A DNA stretch of 44,319 nt from Solirubrobacterales bacterium (GCA_021323175.1 JAJTCK010000019.1:1-44319); one strand, 5' to 3'. Counted from the stretch's first letter, positions 15,930 to 23,815 are shown. Translations and numbers: made by a program. Notes: generated from the sequence alone by a model not told the origin.

Positions 15930-16052
15930 CCGGGCCCAGGCGGCCCGCGAAGAACTCTGCCAGGTTGAGATCGGTGAGACGCTGGTCGGCAGCCATCCGT
16001 GGAGCATCAGGACGGGCTCGCCCGCTCCCCGCTCGCGGTAGTGGAGCCGCAT
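15926..16052 (-). pseudogene. Alpha/beta hydrolase remnant with internal deletion and frameshift
   Basis: From ATG at 16052 the minus strand reads MRLHYRERGAGEPVLMLHGW, a classic start of an alpha/beta hydrolase ending at the HG oxyanion motif. The frame then runs into unrelated sequence. A +1 frame through the same point reads RLTDLNLAEFFAGRLGPDNR and stops at 15926, which looks like a hydrolase-type C-terminus. The simplest reading is a gene whose middle (some 200 codons including the Ser/Asp/His region) was deleted. The C-terminal match is judged by eye only. Confidence 0.5.
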
Positions 16053-16119
16053 CCCCTCCTCTCGGCGAAGGCGCTGCTGGTGTCGGGGGCCATCGAAGCC
16101 ACGGCCCGACGCTATCGGG

Positions 16120-16746
16120 TCAGCTCAGCAGCTCGGCGATGAGGACGACCGATCCGAAGATGAATGCGACCACTGCGATCGCGCCGATCAGCTTCGGATC
16201 CGGGCCCCCGTGGATGCCCGTCTCGTGCACTGCGACGTGCCCCTTGCCCCGGGCGATCAGCCAGCGGTTGGCGGGGAACGCGAACGCCCCCGCGATCACC
16301 AGCGCCACCGACAGGCTGCCCCAGAAGAGCATGTTGGTCAGTCCTGCCTCCATCGCCCCGGGGATCGCGAGCATGATCGCGTTGTCCACCACCTCCATGA
16401 TGCCGATGCTGATCGTGTCAGAGGCCAGGGCGATCGGGACCACGGCCCCCAGGGCGAGGCCGGCGCGCAGGAGCGGCACGCTCGTCAGGGTGTAGCCGAA
16501 CAAAAAGGCTAGGGCGACGGCGAGCGCGATAGTCCCCCAGTCCGAGAAGCCGAGGGCCGTCCCGACCACCATGCCGGTCACCTCGCCGATGGCGCACCCG
16601 GTCAGGCAGTGCAGGGTCGCGCTGAGCGCCACGGCGTCGAGCGCTCGCCCCGAGGTAGGCATCTCGTGATGATCGTGGTGCCCGTCGTGCTCTGGGTGAG
16701 CAACGGCCTCCTCCGGCTGGGGCTCGGGATGGGCTCTGGCGTCCAC
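16120..16746 (-). CDS. DUF4396 multi-pass membrane protein with His-rich N-terminus
   Basis: This 208-residue protein has a His/Asp/Glu-rich N-terminal tail (HPEHDGHHDHHE, about residues 17-28) that could bind metal ions. It is followed by a DUF4396-type core: ATLHCLTGCAIGEVTGMVVG, then hydrophobic segments around ALAVALAFLFGY, AGLALGAVVPIAL, MLFWGSLSVALVIAGAF and a final IGAIAVVAFIFGSVVLIAEL, for roughly five membrane helices. The family's function is unknown to me; the His tail and the conserved HCxxGC suggest metal handling, which is inference. GTG start follows TAGCCT by 7 nt. Confidence 0.8.
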   Translation of the reverse strand: MDARAHPEPQPEEAVAHPEHDGHHDHHEMPTSGRALDAVALSATLHCLTGCAIGEVTGMVVGTALGFSDWGTIALAVALAFLFGYTLTSVPLLRAGLALGAVVPIALASDTISIGIMEVVDNAIMLAIPGAMEAGLTNMLFWGSLSVALVIAGAFAFPANRWLIARGKGHVAVHETGIHGGPDPKLIGAIAVVAFIFGSVVLIAELLS

Positions 16747-16753
16747 GAGAGAA

Positions 16754-16759
16754 AGGCTA
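16754..16759 (-). promoter_or_regulatory. -10 element of a probable leaderless promoter for the DUF4396 gene
   Basis: TAGCCT (16759 to 16754 on the minus strand) is followed by 7 nt and the GTG start codon. No Shine-Dalgarno lies in that short interval. Confidence 0.45.
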
Positions 16760-16771
16760 GCCAGCGGCGCC

Positions 16772-17185
16772 TCAGCCGGCGCAGCCCTCGACCTGCTCGC
16801 GGAACGCCCGTGCGGGCTCGTCCTCGAACACCACGACGGCGTTCTGCTTCTTCACGACGACCGCCTGGGCCGCCCCGAAGCTCTGCTTCGCCCCCTCGAT
16901 GTCCGCGGCAGTCTTGCTCGCCTTCTCCTCGTCGCGCTCGACGATGAGATCCGCGATCTCGCCGTCGTCGGACAGCACCCGGAAGTCCGGCGAGGCGCTG
17001 CCCAGGCTCGCGCTCGCGCCCAGGTCCGACGCCTCGACGGCGAGGCCGGCCTCGGTCAGGCAGTCGCGCACGGAGTCCTCGGAGGCGCCCTCGCCGCCGT
17101 CGTCGCCCCCGCATCCGCCCGCCACCAGGATCAGGCCCGCCACCAGGGCGAACGCCGTCCTGCGGACTCGCGGGGGCATGCGCAT
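16772..17185 (-). CDS. Hypothetical lipoprotein
   Basis: The 137-residue precursor begins with MRMPPRVRRTAFALVAGLIL followed by a lipobox ending in AGGC, so it should be lipidated at the Cys near residue 25. The mature domain has two further Cys (RDCLTEAG and the C-terminal EGCAG) that could form a disulphide, and a central alpha/beta region with AVVVFEDEP. I do not recognise a named family. It is 25 bp upstream of the DUF4396 gene on the same strand, and TAGCTT lies 8 nt before its ATG. Short actinobacterial lipoproteins of this type are usually annotated hypothetical. Confidence 0.75.
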   Translation of the reverse strand: MRMPPRVRRTAFALVAGLILVAGGCGGDDGGEGASEDSVRDCLTEAGLAVEASDLGASASLGSASPDFRVLSDDGEIADLIVERDEEKASKTAADIEGAKQSFGAAQAVVVKKQNAVVVFEDEPARAFREQVEGCAG

Positions 17186-17333
17186 TAGGGCGGAAGCTAC
17201 CTTGCGGAAAGCTGATGCGGCGTTCCCGGGGGATGAAGGCCGCCGCGCCGGTTGCCGGCACCCGCGAAACGGGTCCCGACTTGGAACTGTGATCCAGCCT
17301 AGTTCGCGCCCGCGCGACGCCGCGTCCGTGCCT

Positions 17334-17356
17334 TTCCACAGGGCATGTCCGTGGAA
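17334..17356. promoter_or_regulatory. Inverted repeat TTCCAC-N11-GTGGAA
   Basis: Six-base perfect arms at 17334-17339 and 17351-17356 lie in the 232-bp divergent region between the lipoprotein gene and ccdA, about 60 bp before ccdA. The spacing of the half-sites, about 1.5 helical turns centre to centre, would suit a dimeric regulator; it could be chance. Confidence 0.3.
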
Positions 17357-17405
17357 GTACGTACGACCCTGCGGGCCGATGAAGGTGCGGCTGAGGCCGA
17401 CTCGC

Positions 17406-17411
17406 CAGAAT
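17406..17411 (+). promoter_or_regulatory. -10 element of a probable leaderless ccdA promoter
   Basis: CAGAAT is followed by 6 nt and the ATG of ccdA. The hexamer departs from TANNNT at position 1, so support comes mainly from its spacing, which matches other genes in the window. Confidence 0.35.
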
Positions 17412-17417
17412 CAGGGC

Positions 17418-18161
17418 ATGGAATCGGACCCCGCATCCGGCGTCGGCGTCCTCGCGGCGATGGCGGCCGGCCTTGTCTCGTTCCTCTCCCCCTGCGTGCT
17501 CCCACTCGTGCCGGGCTACCTGTCCGCGGTCACGGGCGTCTCGGCTACAGAGATCGAGGACGCGAGCTGGCGGCGGGTCCTCCCCCCCAGCCTGGCGTTC
17601 GTCGCGGCCTTCTCGGTCATCTTCGTCCTCCTGGGACTCACCGCCACCGGCCTGGGCAGCGCTCTGCGCGACAATCTCGCGACGCTCGAGAAGGTCGCCG
17701 CCGCCCTGATCATCGCGATGGGCGCCTTCTTCATCGCGGCCCTGTTCGTCCCCAGGCTCAACCGCGAATGGCACGTCGACGGCCTCATGGAGCGCGCGGG
17801 CAACAGCGGGCCGATCGTGGTCGGCGCGGCGTTCGCAATCGCCTGGACACCCTGCGTCGGCCCGACGCTGGCGGCGATTCTCGCGGCCGCATCGCTGTCT
17901 GACTCGGCGGCCCATGGCGCCCTGCTCCTGGCCTTCTACTCCGCTGGCCTGGCCATTCCGTTCCTGCTCACCGCAATCGCGTTCACGCGGATGACCACCG
18001 CCTTCGCAGCGGTGAAGCGCCACTACGCGGTCATCATGGCCATCGGGGGAGCGGTATTGATCGCGATGGGTGTTCTGATCTGGAACGGTGAGCTGACCCG
18101 GCTGAACGGCGAGATCCAGGGGTTCTTCGACGACGTCGGTCTCAACATCTGGAACTTCTAA
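17418..18161 (+). CDS. ccdA: Cytochrome c biogenesis protein CcdA
   Basis: CcdA carries reducing equivalents from cytosolic thioredoxin across the membrane to extracytoplasmic thiol proteins, including apocytochrome c. The 247-residue protein has six hydrophobic segments and the two redox motifs: LVSFLSPCVLPLVPGYL in the first helix and AIAWTPCVGPTL in the fourth, each with the conserved P-C pair. I chose ATG 17418 because it begins just before the first helix; the frame is open far upstream but the extension is not membrane-like. A thioredoxin-TPR protein is encoded 2.4 kb downstream. Confidence 0.93.
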   Translation: MESDPASGVGVLAAMAAGLVSFLSPCVLPLVPGYLSAVTGVSATEIEDASWRRVLPPSLAFVAAFSVIFVLLGLTATGLGSALRDNLATLEKVAAALIIAMGAFFIAALFVPRLNREWHVDGLMERAGNSGPIVVGAAFAIAWTPCVGPTLAAILAAASLSDSAAHGALLLAFYSAGLAIPFLLTAIAFTRMTTAFAAVKRHYAVIMAIGGAVLIAMGVLIWNGELTRLNGEIQGFFDDVGLNIWNF

Positions 18162-18233
18162 CGTCGGGTGGCCGGGCCGGTCGCCCCTGCCGGGCTGGCC
18201 GGCTGGCCAGTCCCGATTAGACTGACCCGTCGC

Positions 18234-19607
18234 ATGAGCGAGCAGCCGACAACCGCGATCATCGGGGCGGGCATCAGCGGCCTCACGGCCGGCAAGGCGC
18301 TCGGCGACCGGGCACTGCCCTACACCTGCTTTGAGAAGAGCGACGACGTCGGCGGCAACTGGTACTTCGGCAACCCCAACGGCGCCTCGTCCGCCTACCG
18401 CTCGCTCCACATCGACACGGCGCGCGACAGCGTCTCCTTCCGGGACATGCCGATGGGCCCGGACTATCCGGACTATCCCCACCACGCCGACATCCGCGAG
18501 TATCTGGGCCGATACGCGGACGCGTTCGGGCTGCGCGAGCGCATCCGCTTCCACACCCCGGTCGAGCGCGCCGAGCGCAAACCGGGTGGCGGCTGGCGTC
18601 TGACGCTTGCTGACTGCTCCAGCGAGGAGTTTGACTTCCTGATCGTCGGCAACGGCCATCACTGGGATCCCCGCTACCCGGACTTCCCCGGCAGCTTCCA
18701 GGGGGAGACCCTCCACTCCCACCACTACATCGATCCCACCGACCCGATGGATCTGCGCGGCAAGCGGGTTCTGGTCGTGGGCATCGGCAACAGCGCCGTC
18801 GACATCGTCTCGGAGCTGTCCCGCAAGGGCGTGGCCGAGAAGGTCTTCCTGTCGACCCGCAGCGGCGCCTGGGTCATGCCGAAGTACCTGTTCGGCAAGC
18901 CGGTCGGGAACCTCATCAAGACGTCCCCACACCTGCCCCTAAAGCTGCAGCGCTGGCTCGCCCGTCCGATCCCATACATCGCCTCGGGCCGCATGGAGGA
19001 CTTCGGGCTGCCCAGGCCGAACCACAACTTCCTCGAGGCACACCCCACGGTCTCGAGCGAGCTTCTGCTTCGCCTCGGCTCCGGCGACGCGGAGGCGAAG
19101 CCCAACGTCGAGGAGCTGGCCGGTGACAGCGTCCGCTTCGAGGACGGCACCACCGAGCAGGTGGACGTGATCGTCTGGGCGACGGGCTACAAGATCTCCT
19201 TCCCGTTCTTCGACGAAGACTTCCTCTCCGCGCCGGACAACCGCCTGCCCCTGTACAAGCGGATCTTCAGGCCCGGCGTCGAGGATCTCGCCCTGATCGG
19301 GTTCGCGCAGGTCATCCCCACCCTGTTTCCCTTCGTCGAGCTGCAGAGCAAGCTCGTCGCGGCCTACGTCGGCGGCGACTACGCCCTTCCCCCCCGGGAG
19401 GAGATGGAGCAGGCGATCCGGCTCGACGAGGAGCGGCTTAACAGCCATTACGCCGACCGCCCTCGCCACACGATGCAGGTCGACTGGTACGTCTACGAGC
19501 ACGACATCCGCGCCCGTGAGTGGCCGGCGGGACGCGAGCGCGCCGCCCGGGGCATGGCGGCGAGGCTGGCGGGCCGGGCCGAGAGCCGGGAGGCAGCCGC
19601 TGCCTGA
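18234..19607 (+). CDS. Flavin-containing monooxygenase (FMO/Baeyer-Villiger type)
   Basis: This 457-residue flavoprotein has the N-terminal FAD-binding motif AIIGAGISGL and DVGGNWYF, and the FMO/BVMO fingerprint FQGETLHSHHY (the FxGxxxHxxxY/W pattern). It also has an NADPH Rossmann motif VVGIGNSAVD and the C-terminal WATGYKISFPF. It should use NADPH and oxygen to oxygenate a soft nucleophile or insert oxygen beside a ketone. ATG 18234 is chosen over an upstream in-frame start because the FAD strand follows directly; TAGACT at 18218-18223 is a likely -10. A hydrolase gene starts 10 bp after its stop, a pairing seen in ketone or ester catabolism. Confidence 0.9.
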   Translation: MSEQPTTAIIGAGISGLTAGKALGDRALPYTCFEKSDDVGGNWYFGNPNGASSAYRSLHIDTARDSVSFRDMPMGPDYPDYPHHADIREYLGRYADAFGLRERIRFHTPVERAERKPGGGWRLTLADCSSEEFDFLIVGNGHHWDPRYPDFPGSFQGETLHSHHYIDPTDPMDLRGKRVLVVGIGNSAVDIVSELSRKGVAEKVFLSTRSGAWVMPKYLFGKPVGNLIKTSPHLPLKLQRWLARPIPYIASGRMEDFGLPRPNHNFLEAHPTVSSELLLRLGSGDAEAKPNVEELAGDSVRFEDGTTEQVDVIVWATGYKISFPFFDEDFLSAPDNRLPLYKRIFRPGVEDLALIGFAQVIPTLFPFVELQSKLVAAYVGGDYALPPREEMEQAIRLDEERLNSHYADRPRHTMQVDWYVYEHDIRAREWPAGRERAARGMAARLAGRAESREAAAA

Positions 19608-19617
19608 GCGTCGGGAC

Positions 19618-20541
19618 GTGCGCTTCGAGAGCGGCGGGGAGACCCTGGCCGCCTGGCACCTGACAGGCGATGGGGACGCGTTCGAACGGCCCGCCGGGCG
19701 GCCGTGCGTCGTCATGGCGCACGGGATCGGAGGCACCCGCGACTCCGGGCTGTTGCCCTTCGCCGAGGCGTTCGCCGAGGCGGGGCTGGACGTTTTGCTG
19801 TTCGACTATCGCTCTTTCGGGGACTCGACCGGCGAGCCGCGCCAGCAGGCGTGGCCGCCGCATCATCGCGAGGACTACCGCGCCGCCGTCGCGTTCGCGC
19901 GAGGGCTCGGCGGCGTGGACTCCGAGCGAGTCGTCCTGTGGGGCAGCGCGTGGTCCGGCGGTCACGTCGTATACGTCGCCGCCGAGGACAACCGCATCGC
20001 GGCCGTCATCTCCCAGACGGCCGACCTGGACGGGATGCGGACTGTGATGGAGATCGTGCGCGACGGCGGTCTCGGGCAGCTGCTTAGGCTCACCGCGCAC
20101 GGGCTGCGAGATGCGGTCGCCGCGCTTCGCGGTGCGGAGCGGCACAACATCCCGATCGTCGCCCGTCCCGGATCCCTGGCCGCGATGAGCAGCGAGGAGG
20201 CACAGCCCGGTTACGAGTCGATCGCGGGGCCGACCTGGCGCAACGAGGTCACCGGCACTGCGGCGCTGGCGGAGGGAATGAACCGGCCCATCTCACGCGT
20301 GGGCGACATCTCCTGCCCGATTCTGATCCAGGTGGCCGAGCGCGACTCGATCACCCCGCCCGCCGCCGGCAAGGCGGCCGCCTGGCGCGCCAAGGGGCGC
20401 TCCGAGGTCAGGGAATACCCGTGTAACCACTTCGACATCTACAAGCCGCCCTGGCGCGAGCGGGCGATCGCCGACCAGGTGCACTTCCTGCGCCGCCACC
20501 TCGGGGCCAGGTCACCGGCGGAGGAGTCCGCCGTCGCCTGA
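19618..20541 (+). CDS. Alpha/beta hydrolase (dienelactone-hydrolase/YcjY-like)
   Basis: This hydrolase of about 307 residues has VVMAHGIGGTRDSG for the oxyanion hole, LFDYRSFGDSTGEP, and a nucleophile elbow WGSAWSGGHV. A late strand ILIQVAERDSITPP supplies the Asp, and YPCNHFDIYKPP supplies the His, so the triad is complete. The substrate is unknown. Its close position after the flavin monooxygenase suggests it may cleave the ester or lactone that enzyme makes. I start it at GTG 19618; a CTG at 19600 would overlap the monooxygenase stop, and the frame stays open further upstream. Confidence 0.85.
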   Translation: MRFESGGETLAAWHLTGDGDAFERPAGRPCVVMAHGIGGTRDSGLLPFAEAFAEAGLDVLLFDYRSFGDSTGEPRQQAWPPHHREDYRAAVAFARGLGGVDSERVVLWGSAWSGGHVVYVAAEDNRIAAVISQTADLDGMRTVMEIVRDGGLGQLLRLTAHGLRDAVAALRGAERHNIPIVARPGSLAAMSSEEAQPGYESIAGPTWRNEVTGTAALAEGMNRPISRVGDISCPILIQVAERDSITPPAAGKAAAWRAKGRSEVREYPCNHFDIYKPPWRERAIADQVHFLRRHLGARSPAEESAVA

Positions 20542-20568
20542 GACCCGGGCCTCGGTCGCGGCTCCTTC

Positions 20569-20574
20569 TAACCT
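20569..20574 (+). promoter_or_regulatory. -10 element of a probable leaderless promoter for the thioredoxin-TPR gene
   Basis: TAACCT ends 7 nt before the GTG start at 20582, in the 40-bp gap after the hydrolase gene. Confidence 0.45.
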
Positions 20575-20581
20575 CGGGATC

Positions 20582-21382
20582 GTGATCGCCGACGTCGCAG
20601 AGGCCGATTTCGAGACCAGGGTGCTGGAGCGCTCCCGCGAGGTGCCGGTCGTGGTCGACTTCTGGGCCGAGTGGTGCGGGCCGTGCCGGACGCTGGGGCC
20701 GGCGATCGAGAGCGCCGTGCGTGCCAGGGAGGGCGCCGTGGAGCTGGCCAAGGTGGACGTGGACTCGAACCAGCGGCTCGCCGCTTCCTTCGGCATTCAG
20801 GGGATACCGGCGGTCAAGGCGTTCAGGGACGGCAAGGTCGTCGCCGAGTTCGTCGGCGCCCAACCGTTGGCCCAGATCGAAGGGTTCCTGGACGAGCTGG
20901 TGCCTTCCGAGGCCGAGCAGCTGGTCGCGTCGGGCGATGAGGACTCCCTGCGCCGTGCGCTCGAGCTCGACCCGCACCAGTCGGCCGCCGCAGTAGCGCT
21001 GGCGAAGCTGCTTCTGGCGCGCGGTGACGCCGAGGAGGCCCTCGAGGTGCTCGCTCCGCACAGGGCCGGCTTCGTCGCGGACGGCCTGGCCGCACGCGCG
21101 GAGCTGGAGCTGGGCGAGGCGAACCGCGCCACCGACAGCGGGAACGACGCCGCGCATGCCGGGAGTGATGCCGCCTCCTCCCTTCACTCGGCGTTCGGCG
21201 CCTGGGACGACGGGCGCCCGGAGGATGCGCTGGAGAAACTGCAGCTCGCGGTCGCTGAGACCGGCGACGAGCACGCCAGGGACCTGATCCGCCGCGCGAT
21301 GGTGGGGATCTTCACAGAGCTCGGCCCGGGCCATCCCCTCGCTGCCGAGCACCGCCGCCGCCTCGCAAGCGCCCTGAACTAG
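20582..21382 (+). CDS. Thioredoxin-TPR protein (CnoX/YbbN-like co-chaperone)
   Basis: The 266-residue protein joins an N-terminal thioredoxin domain (residues 1-110) with active site WCGPC at 31-35 and the cis-Pro loop GIPAVKAF to a C-terminal helical TPR-like region. The latter includes ALELDPHQSAAAVALAKLLL and LHSAFGAWDDGRPEDALEKL, and ends in the family-typical LGPGHPLAAEHRRRLASAL. E. coli CnoX (YbbN) has the same layout but lacks a redox-active CxxC; here both Cys are present, so reductase activity is possible. In the E. coli system it delivers clients to DnaK and GroEL. It could also serve the peroxiredoxin at 12620. Confidence 0.9.
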   Translation: MIADVAEADFETRVLERSREVPVVVDFWAEWCGPCRTLGPAIESAVRAREGAVELAKVDVDSNQRLAASFGIQGIPAVKAFRDGKVVAEFVGAQPLAQIEGFLDELVPSEAEQLVASGDEDSLRRALELDPHQSAAAVALAKLLLARGDAEEALEVLAPHRAGFVADGLAARAELELGEANRATDSGNDAAHAGSDAASSLHSAFGAWDDGRPEDALEKLQLAVAETGDEHARDLIRRAMVGIFTELGPGHPLAAEHRRRLASALN

Positions 21383-21402
21383 GCTCCCCCATTCGCCGGC
21401 CC

Positions 21403-21717
21403 CTAGCTCGACGGCCCGACCGGCGTCTTGGTCGGGACGGCCACCTCGATGGGGATGCCGAGCGCCTCGGCCTCCTCGATTCCCTCACCGTCAAGGTCGC
21501 GCGAGCAGACGATCCGGAAGCGGCCGGTGCCGATCTCGGGGTCCGGGACGATCGGGAGGCCACGGATCTCCTGCCAGCCCAGACGCTCGGCCTCGAAGGG
21601 ATTCATCCTCACCTCTGCCGCTGGGAACGGGCAGTTCGAGTTGTGCTGGTCGATCGCCCTAGAGATGGCCTCGAGGTTCTTCGGCTCCGCCTTGCTCACG
21701 CGGCCAACATAGATCAT
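21403..21717 (-). CDS. Conserved-looking hypothetical protein
   Basis: The 104-residue protein has no membrane or signal segment. It contains one Cys near the middle (SNCPFPAAEVRMNPFEAERLG), a Pro-rich IRGLPIVPDPEIGTG segment and a second Cys in FRIVCSRDLDGEG. It looks like a small soluble alpha/beta domain. I do not recognise the family. It is convergent with the thioredoxin-TPR gene and divergent from dinB. GC content and codon bias match the neighbours, so it is likely a real gene of the lineage. Confidence 0.7.
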   Translation of the reverse strand: MIYVGRVSKAEPKNLEAISRAIDQHNSNCPFPAAEVRMNPFEAERLGWQEIRGLPIVPDPEIGTGRFRIVCSRDLDGEGIEEAEALGIPIEVAVPTKTPVGPSS

Positions 21718-21769
21718 CAGGCCGGGTGCGATGCACGCCTCGCTGCCGGGCGCCGTCGGAGTTCTCTCC

Positions 21770-21775
21770 TATCGT
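21770..21775 (+). promoter_or_regulatory. -10 element of a probable leaderless dinB promoter
   Basis: TATCGT ends 7 nt before the chosen GTG start of dinB. The interval is purine-rich (GGAAGGG), so a Shine-Dalgarno reading from a longer transcript is also possible. No SOS (LexA) box of the GAAC-N4-GTTC type is visible nearby. Confidence 0.45.
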
Positions 21776-21782
21776 GGAAGGG

Positions 21783-22919
21783 GTGATCGCCCACGTGGAC
21801 ATGGACGCCTTCTACGTCTCGATCGAGATGCTGCGCCACCCCGAGCTGCGCAAAAAGCCGGTCGTGGTCGCCCACGATGGGCCCCGGGGAGTGGTCACCA
21901 CCGCCTCCTACGCCGCTCGCAGGTTCGGCGTCCACTCCGCGCTGCCGATGGTGACCGCACGCCGCCGTTGCCCGGACCTGACGGTGCTGCCTGTCGACAT
22001 GGCGCTCTACAGGCGCGGCTCGAAGAAGGTGATGGAGACGCTGTCCGACTTCAGCGACGCGGTCGAGGTGGTCGGCCTCGACGAAGCCTATGTGGACCTC
22101 TCCGGCTCCCCCGTGCCGCAATCCCGGGCCCGTGAGATCAAGCACCGCATCAGGCAGGCAACGCGCCTGGTCTGCTCGATCGGGCTCGGGCCGAACAAAC
22201 TGATGGCCAAGATCGCCTCCGACCTGGACAAGCCGGACGGCCTGTTCGTGCTGACCGATGAGAATTGGCTGGAGAGCGTCGGCGAGAAGCCGGCGTCCCT
22301 GCTGCCGGGAATCGGCCCCCGCACGTCCGAGCGCCTGCGCACCGCGGGCATCGAGACCGTCACCGAGCTTGCGCGGGCGCCCGACGGCGTCCTGGAGGGC
22401 GCATTCGGGCCTCGCCACGGCCCCGCCCTGCGCGAGCTTGGAAACGGCGTCGGCTCGACCGCGCTGACGACCGAGCGCGCGCGCAAGTCCGAGAGCCGTG
22501 AGACGACCTTCCCCCACGACGTCACGGACCGCGGGCGGATGCTGGAGACCGTGGACGCCCTCGCGGAATCAGTCTGCCGCAGCCTTGCGGGCCACGGCGT
22601 CACGGGCAGGACGGTGACGCTCAAGATCCGGCTCACCCCCTGGCGTACCCATACGCGCTCCCGGACCCTGCCGTCGGCCACCTGTGATCCCGCCACCGTC
22701 GTCGGCGTCGCGCGCGAGCTGCTGGAGCGCTTCAGCCCGCAAGCGCCGGTCCGGCTGCTCGGCGTGGGTGTCGCGGGCCTCGTCGCGGACGAGGGCCACG
22801 CGCCGCTGAACGTCGGCACGGACGGCCGCCCTGAGAACGGCGAGGGCCCGGAGCGGGACGCCCCCCTCGCGGAGGGCGCTCCGTCCGGGCCCGGATCCCA
22901 GGAGCGCCTTGCGCTCTGA
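21783..22919 (+). CDS. dinB: DNA polymerase IV (Y-family translesion polymerase)
   Basis: This 378-residue Y-family polymerase has the palm motif HVDMDAFYVSIE with the catalytic Asp pair and the second catalytic site GLDEAYVDLSG. It also has the helix-hairpin-helix LLPGIGPRTSERLR, and the little-finger domain ending in VRLLGVGVAGL. It copies past damaged template bases with low fidelity. A C-terminal Gly/Pro/Glu-rich tail of about 40 residues replaces the usual short end and shows no obvious beta-clamp motif. GTG at 21783 is preferred over a further-upstream start that would add 19 unrelated residues. Confidence 0.93.
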   Translation: MIAHVDMDAFYVSIEMLRHPELRKKPVVVAHDGPRGVVTTASYAARRFGVHSALPMVTARRRCPDLTVLPVDMALYRRGSKKVMETLSDFSDAVEVVGLDEAYVDLSGSPVPQSRAREIKHRIRQATRLVCSIGLGPNKLMAKIASDLDKPDGLFVLTDENWLESVGEKPASLLPGIGPRTSERLRTAGIETVTELARAPDGVLEGAFGPRHGPALRELGNGVGSTALTTERARKSESRETTFPHDVTDRGRMLETVDALAESVCRSLAGHGVTGRTVTLKIRLTPWRTHTRSRTLPSATCDPATVVGVARELLERFSPQAPVRLLGVGVAGLVADEGHAPLNVGTDGRPENGEGPERDAPLAEGAPSGPGSQERLAL

Positions 22920-22943
22920 GCGGTCGCATGTGATTCGCGGGTT

Positions 22944-23642
22944 CTACTTGGTGCTCAGCACCATCCCGGTCGAGCCGAACCCTAGCTTCGCTTTCAGGGC
23001 GGCGGTCAGGTCCCACTCGCGGCCGGCCGCATAGGGTCCGCGGTCGATCACCCGGGCACGAGCCGTGCGACCGCGATAGCGGAACACGACCTTGGTGCCG
23101 CAGGGAAGCGACTTGTTGGCGACGCCGATGATCGACGGGGTGAGCGTCTTCCCGCATGCCGTCCGGTTTCCGTAGAGGCCCGGCCCGAAGTAGGAGGCGT
23201 GCGAGGACCGGTAGGAATGAATCGTCTGCGAGCGCGAGCGGGCCCGCTTGGCGTGCTCGGTGCCACGTGCGACGGCCTTCGCCTTGAAGACTCCCATGCT
23301 GGGAGTGCTCCAGCGCAGGCGGAACGTCCCGTCCTTGCGGGTCCGGACGCTCCTGACCTTGCGGCCGCCGATCGTGACCGTGACCCAGCGCCTGCCGCCA
23401 GGCGCGGCCTTTCCGCGCATCTTCACCTTGTCGCCGGCCATGACGTGCCGCGTAACCCGGAGCTTCACCTTCGAATCGGCGCGTCCGCCGCTGGTCGCGG
23501 CTTCGGTCCCATCCTCCGGCGCAGGCGCCGGGGCCGTCTGTGCGGCCGCGAGGCCGCCGGTCGTGAACAGCATGCTTGCCACGGGCAGCAGCGCAAGCGC
23601 GGCCCGTTTCCGCCTCCAATGGAAGCGTCTCAAGTGAAACAC
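22944..23642 (-). CDS. RlpA-like secreted double-psi beta-barrel protein
   Basis: The 232-residue precursor has a basic N-terminus (RRFHWRRKR) and a hydrophobic signal core ALALLPVASMLFTTGGLAAA with a likely cut after AQT. An Ig-like basic domain follows (residues about 55-135). The C-terminal RlpA-type double-psi beta-barrel is marked by SYFGPGLYGNRTACGKTL, ANKSLPCGTKV and RARVIDRGPYAAGREWDLT, the last with the conserved Asp. Such domains bind or cut peptidoglycan. The GTG start follows AAAGGCAGG. A c-di-AMP riboswitch directly upstream is the typical control for actinobacterial cell-wall hydrolases, which supports a wall-remodelling role. Confidence 0.9.
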   Translation of the reverse strand: MFHLRRFHWRRKRAALALLPVASMLFTTGGLAAAQTAPAPAPEDGTEAATSGGRADSKVKLRVTRHVMAGDKVKMRGKAAPGGRRWVTVTIGGRKVRSVRTRKDGTFRLRWSTPSMGVFKAKAVARGTEHAKRARSRSQTIHSYRSSHASYFGPGLYGNRTACGKTLTPSIIGVANKSLPCGTKVVFRYRGRTARARVIDRGPYAAGREWDLTAALKAKLGFGSTGMVLSTK

Positions 23643-23654
23643 CCTGCCTTTCTT

Positions 23655-23793
23655 CGCCGCCTACGGGGTTAGCTGACGGGCTCGCGGCGGCTCGTGATGA
23701 GCCATTACCGCTAAGGGCGGAACACCGCCCCACTCGCCCCACCTGCTTGGGCCCCCCGCTCGCCCGATATCCGTCAGGGCGACTCGGCGGTTC
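23655..23793 (-). promoter_or_regulatory. ydaO-yuaA class (cyclic di-AMP) riboswitch
   Basis: Read on the minus strand, the leader starts GAACCGCCGAGTC, has GGGGGGCCCA and GGTGGGGCGAGT in the middle, and ends CCCGTCAGCTAACCCCGTAG followed by GCGGCGAAG. The CGTCAGCTAACC-C-GTAGGC block is the hallmark of ydaO aptamers. P1 can form between CCGCC (23790-23786) and GGCGG (23661-23657). The aptamer ends a few nt before the Shine-Dalgarno (AAAGG, 23651-23647) of the RlpA-like gene. There is no U-rich terminator, so control of ribosome access or Rho is more likely. c-di-AMP normally turns such genes off. Confidence 0.9.
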
Positions 23794-23815
23794 GTTTTCT
23801 CTACAACGCCGCGGC

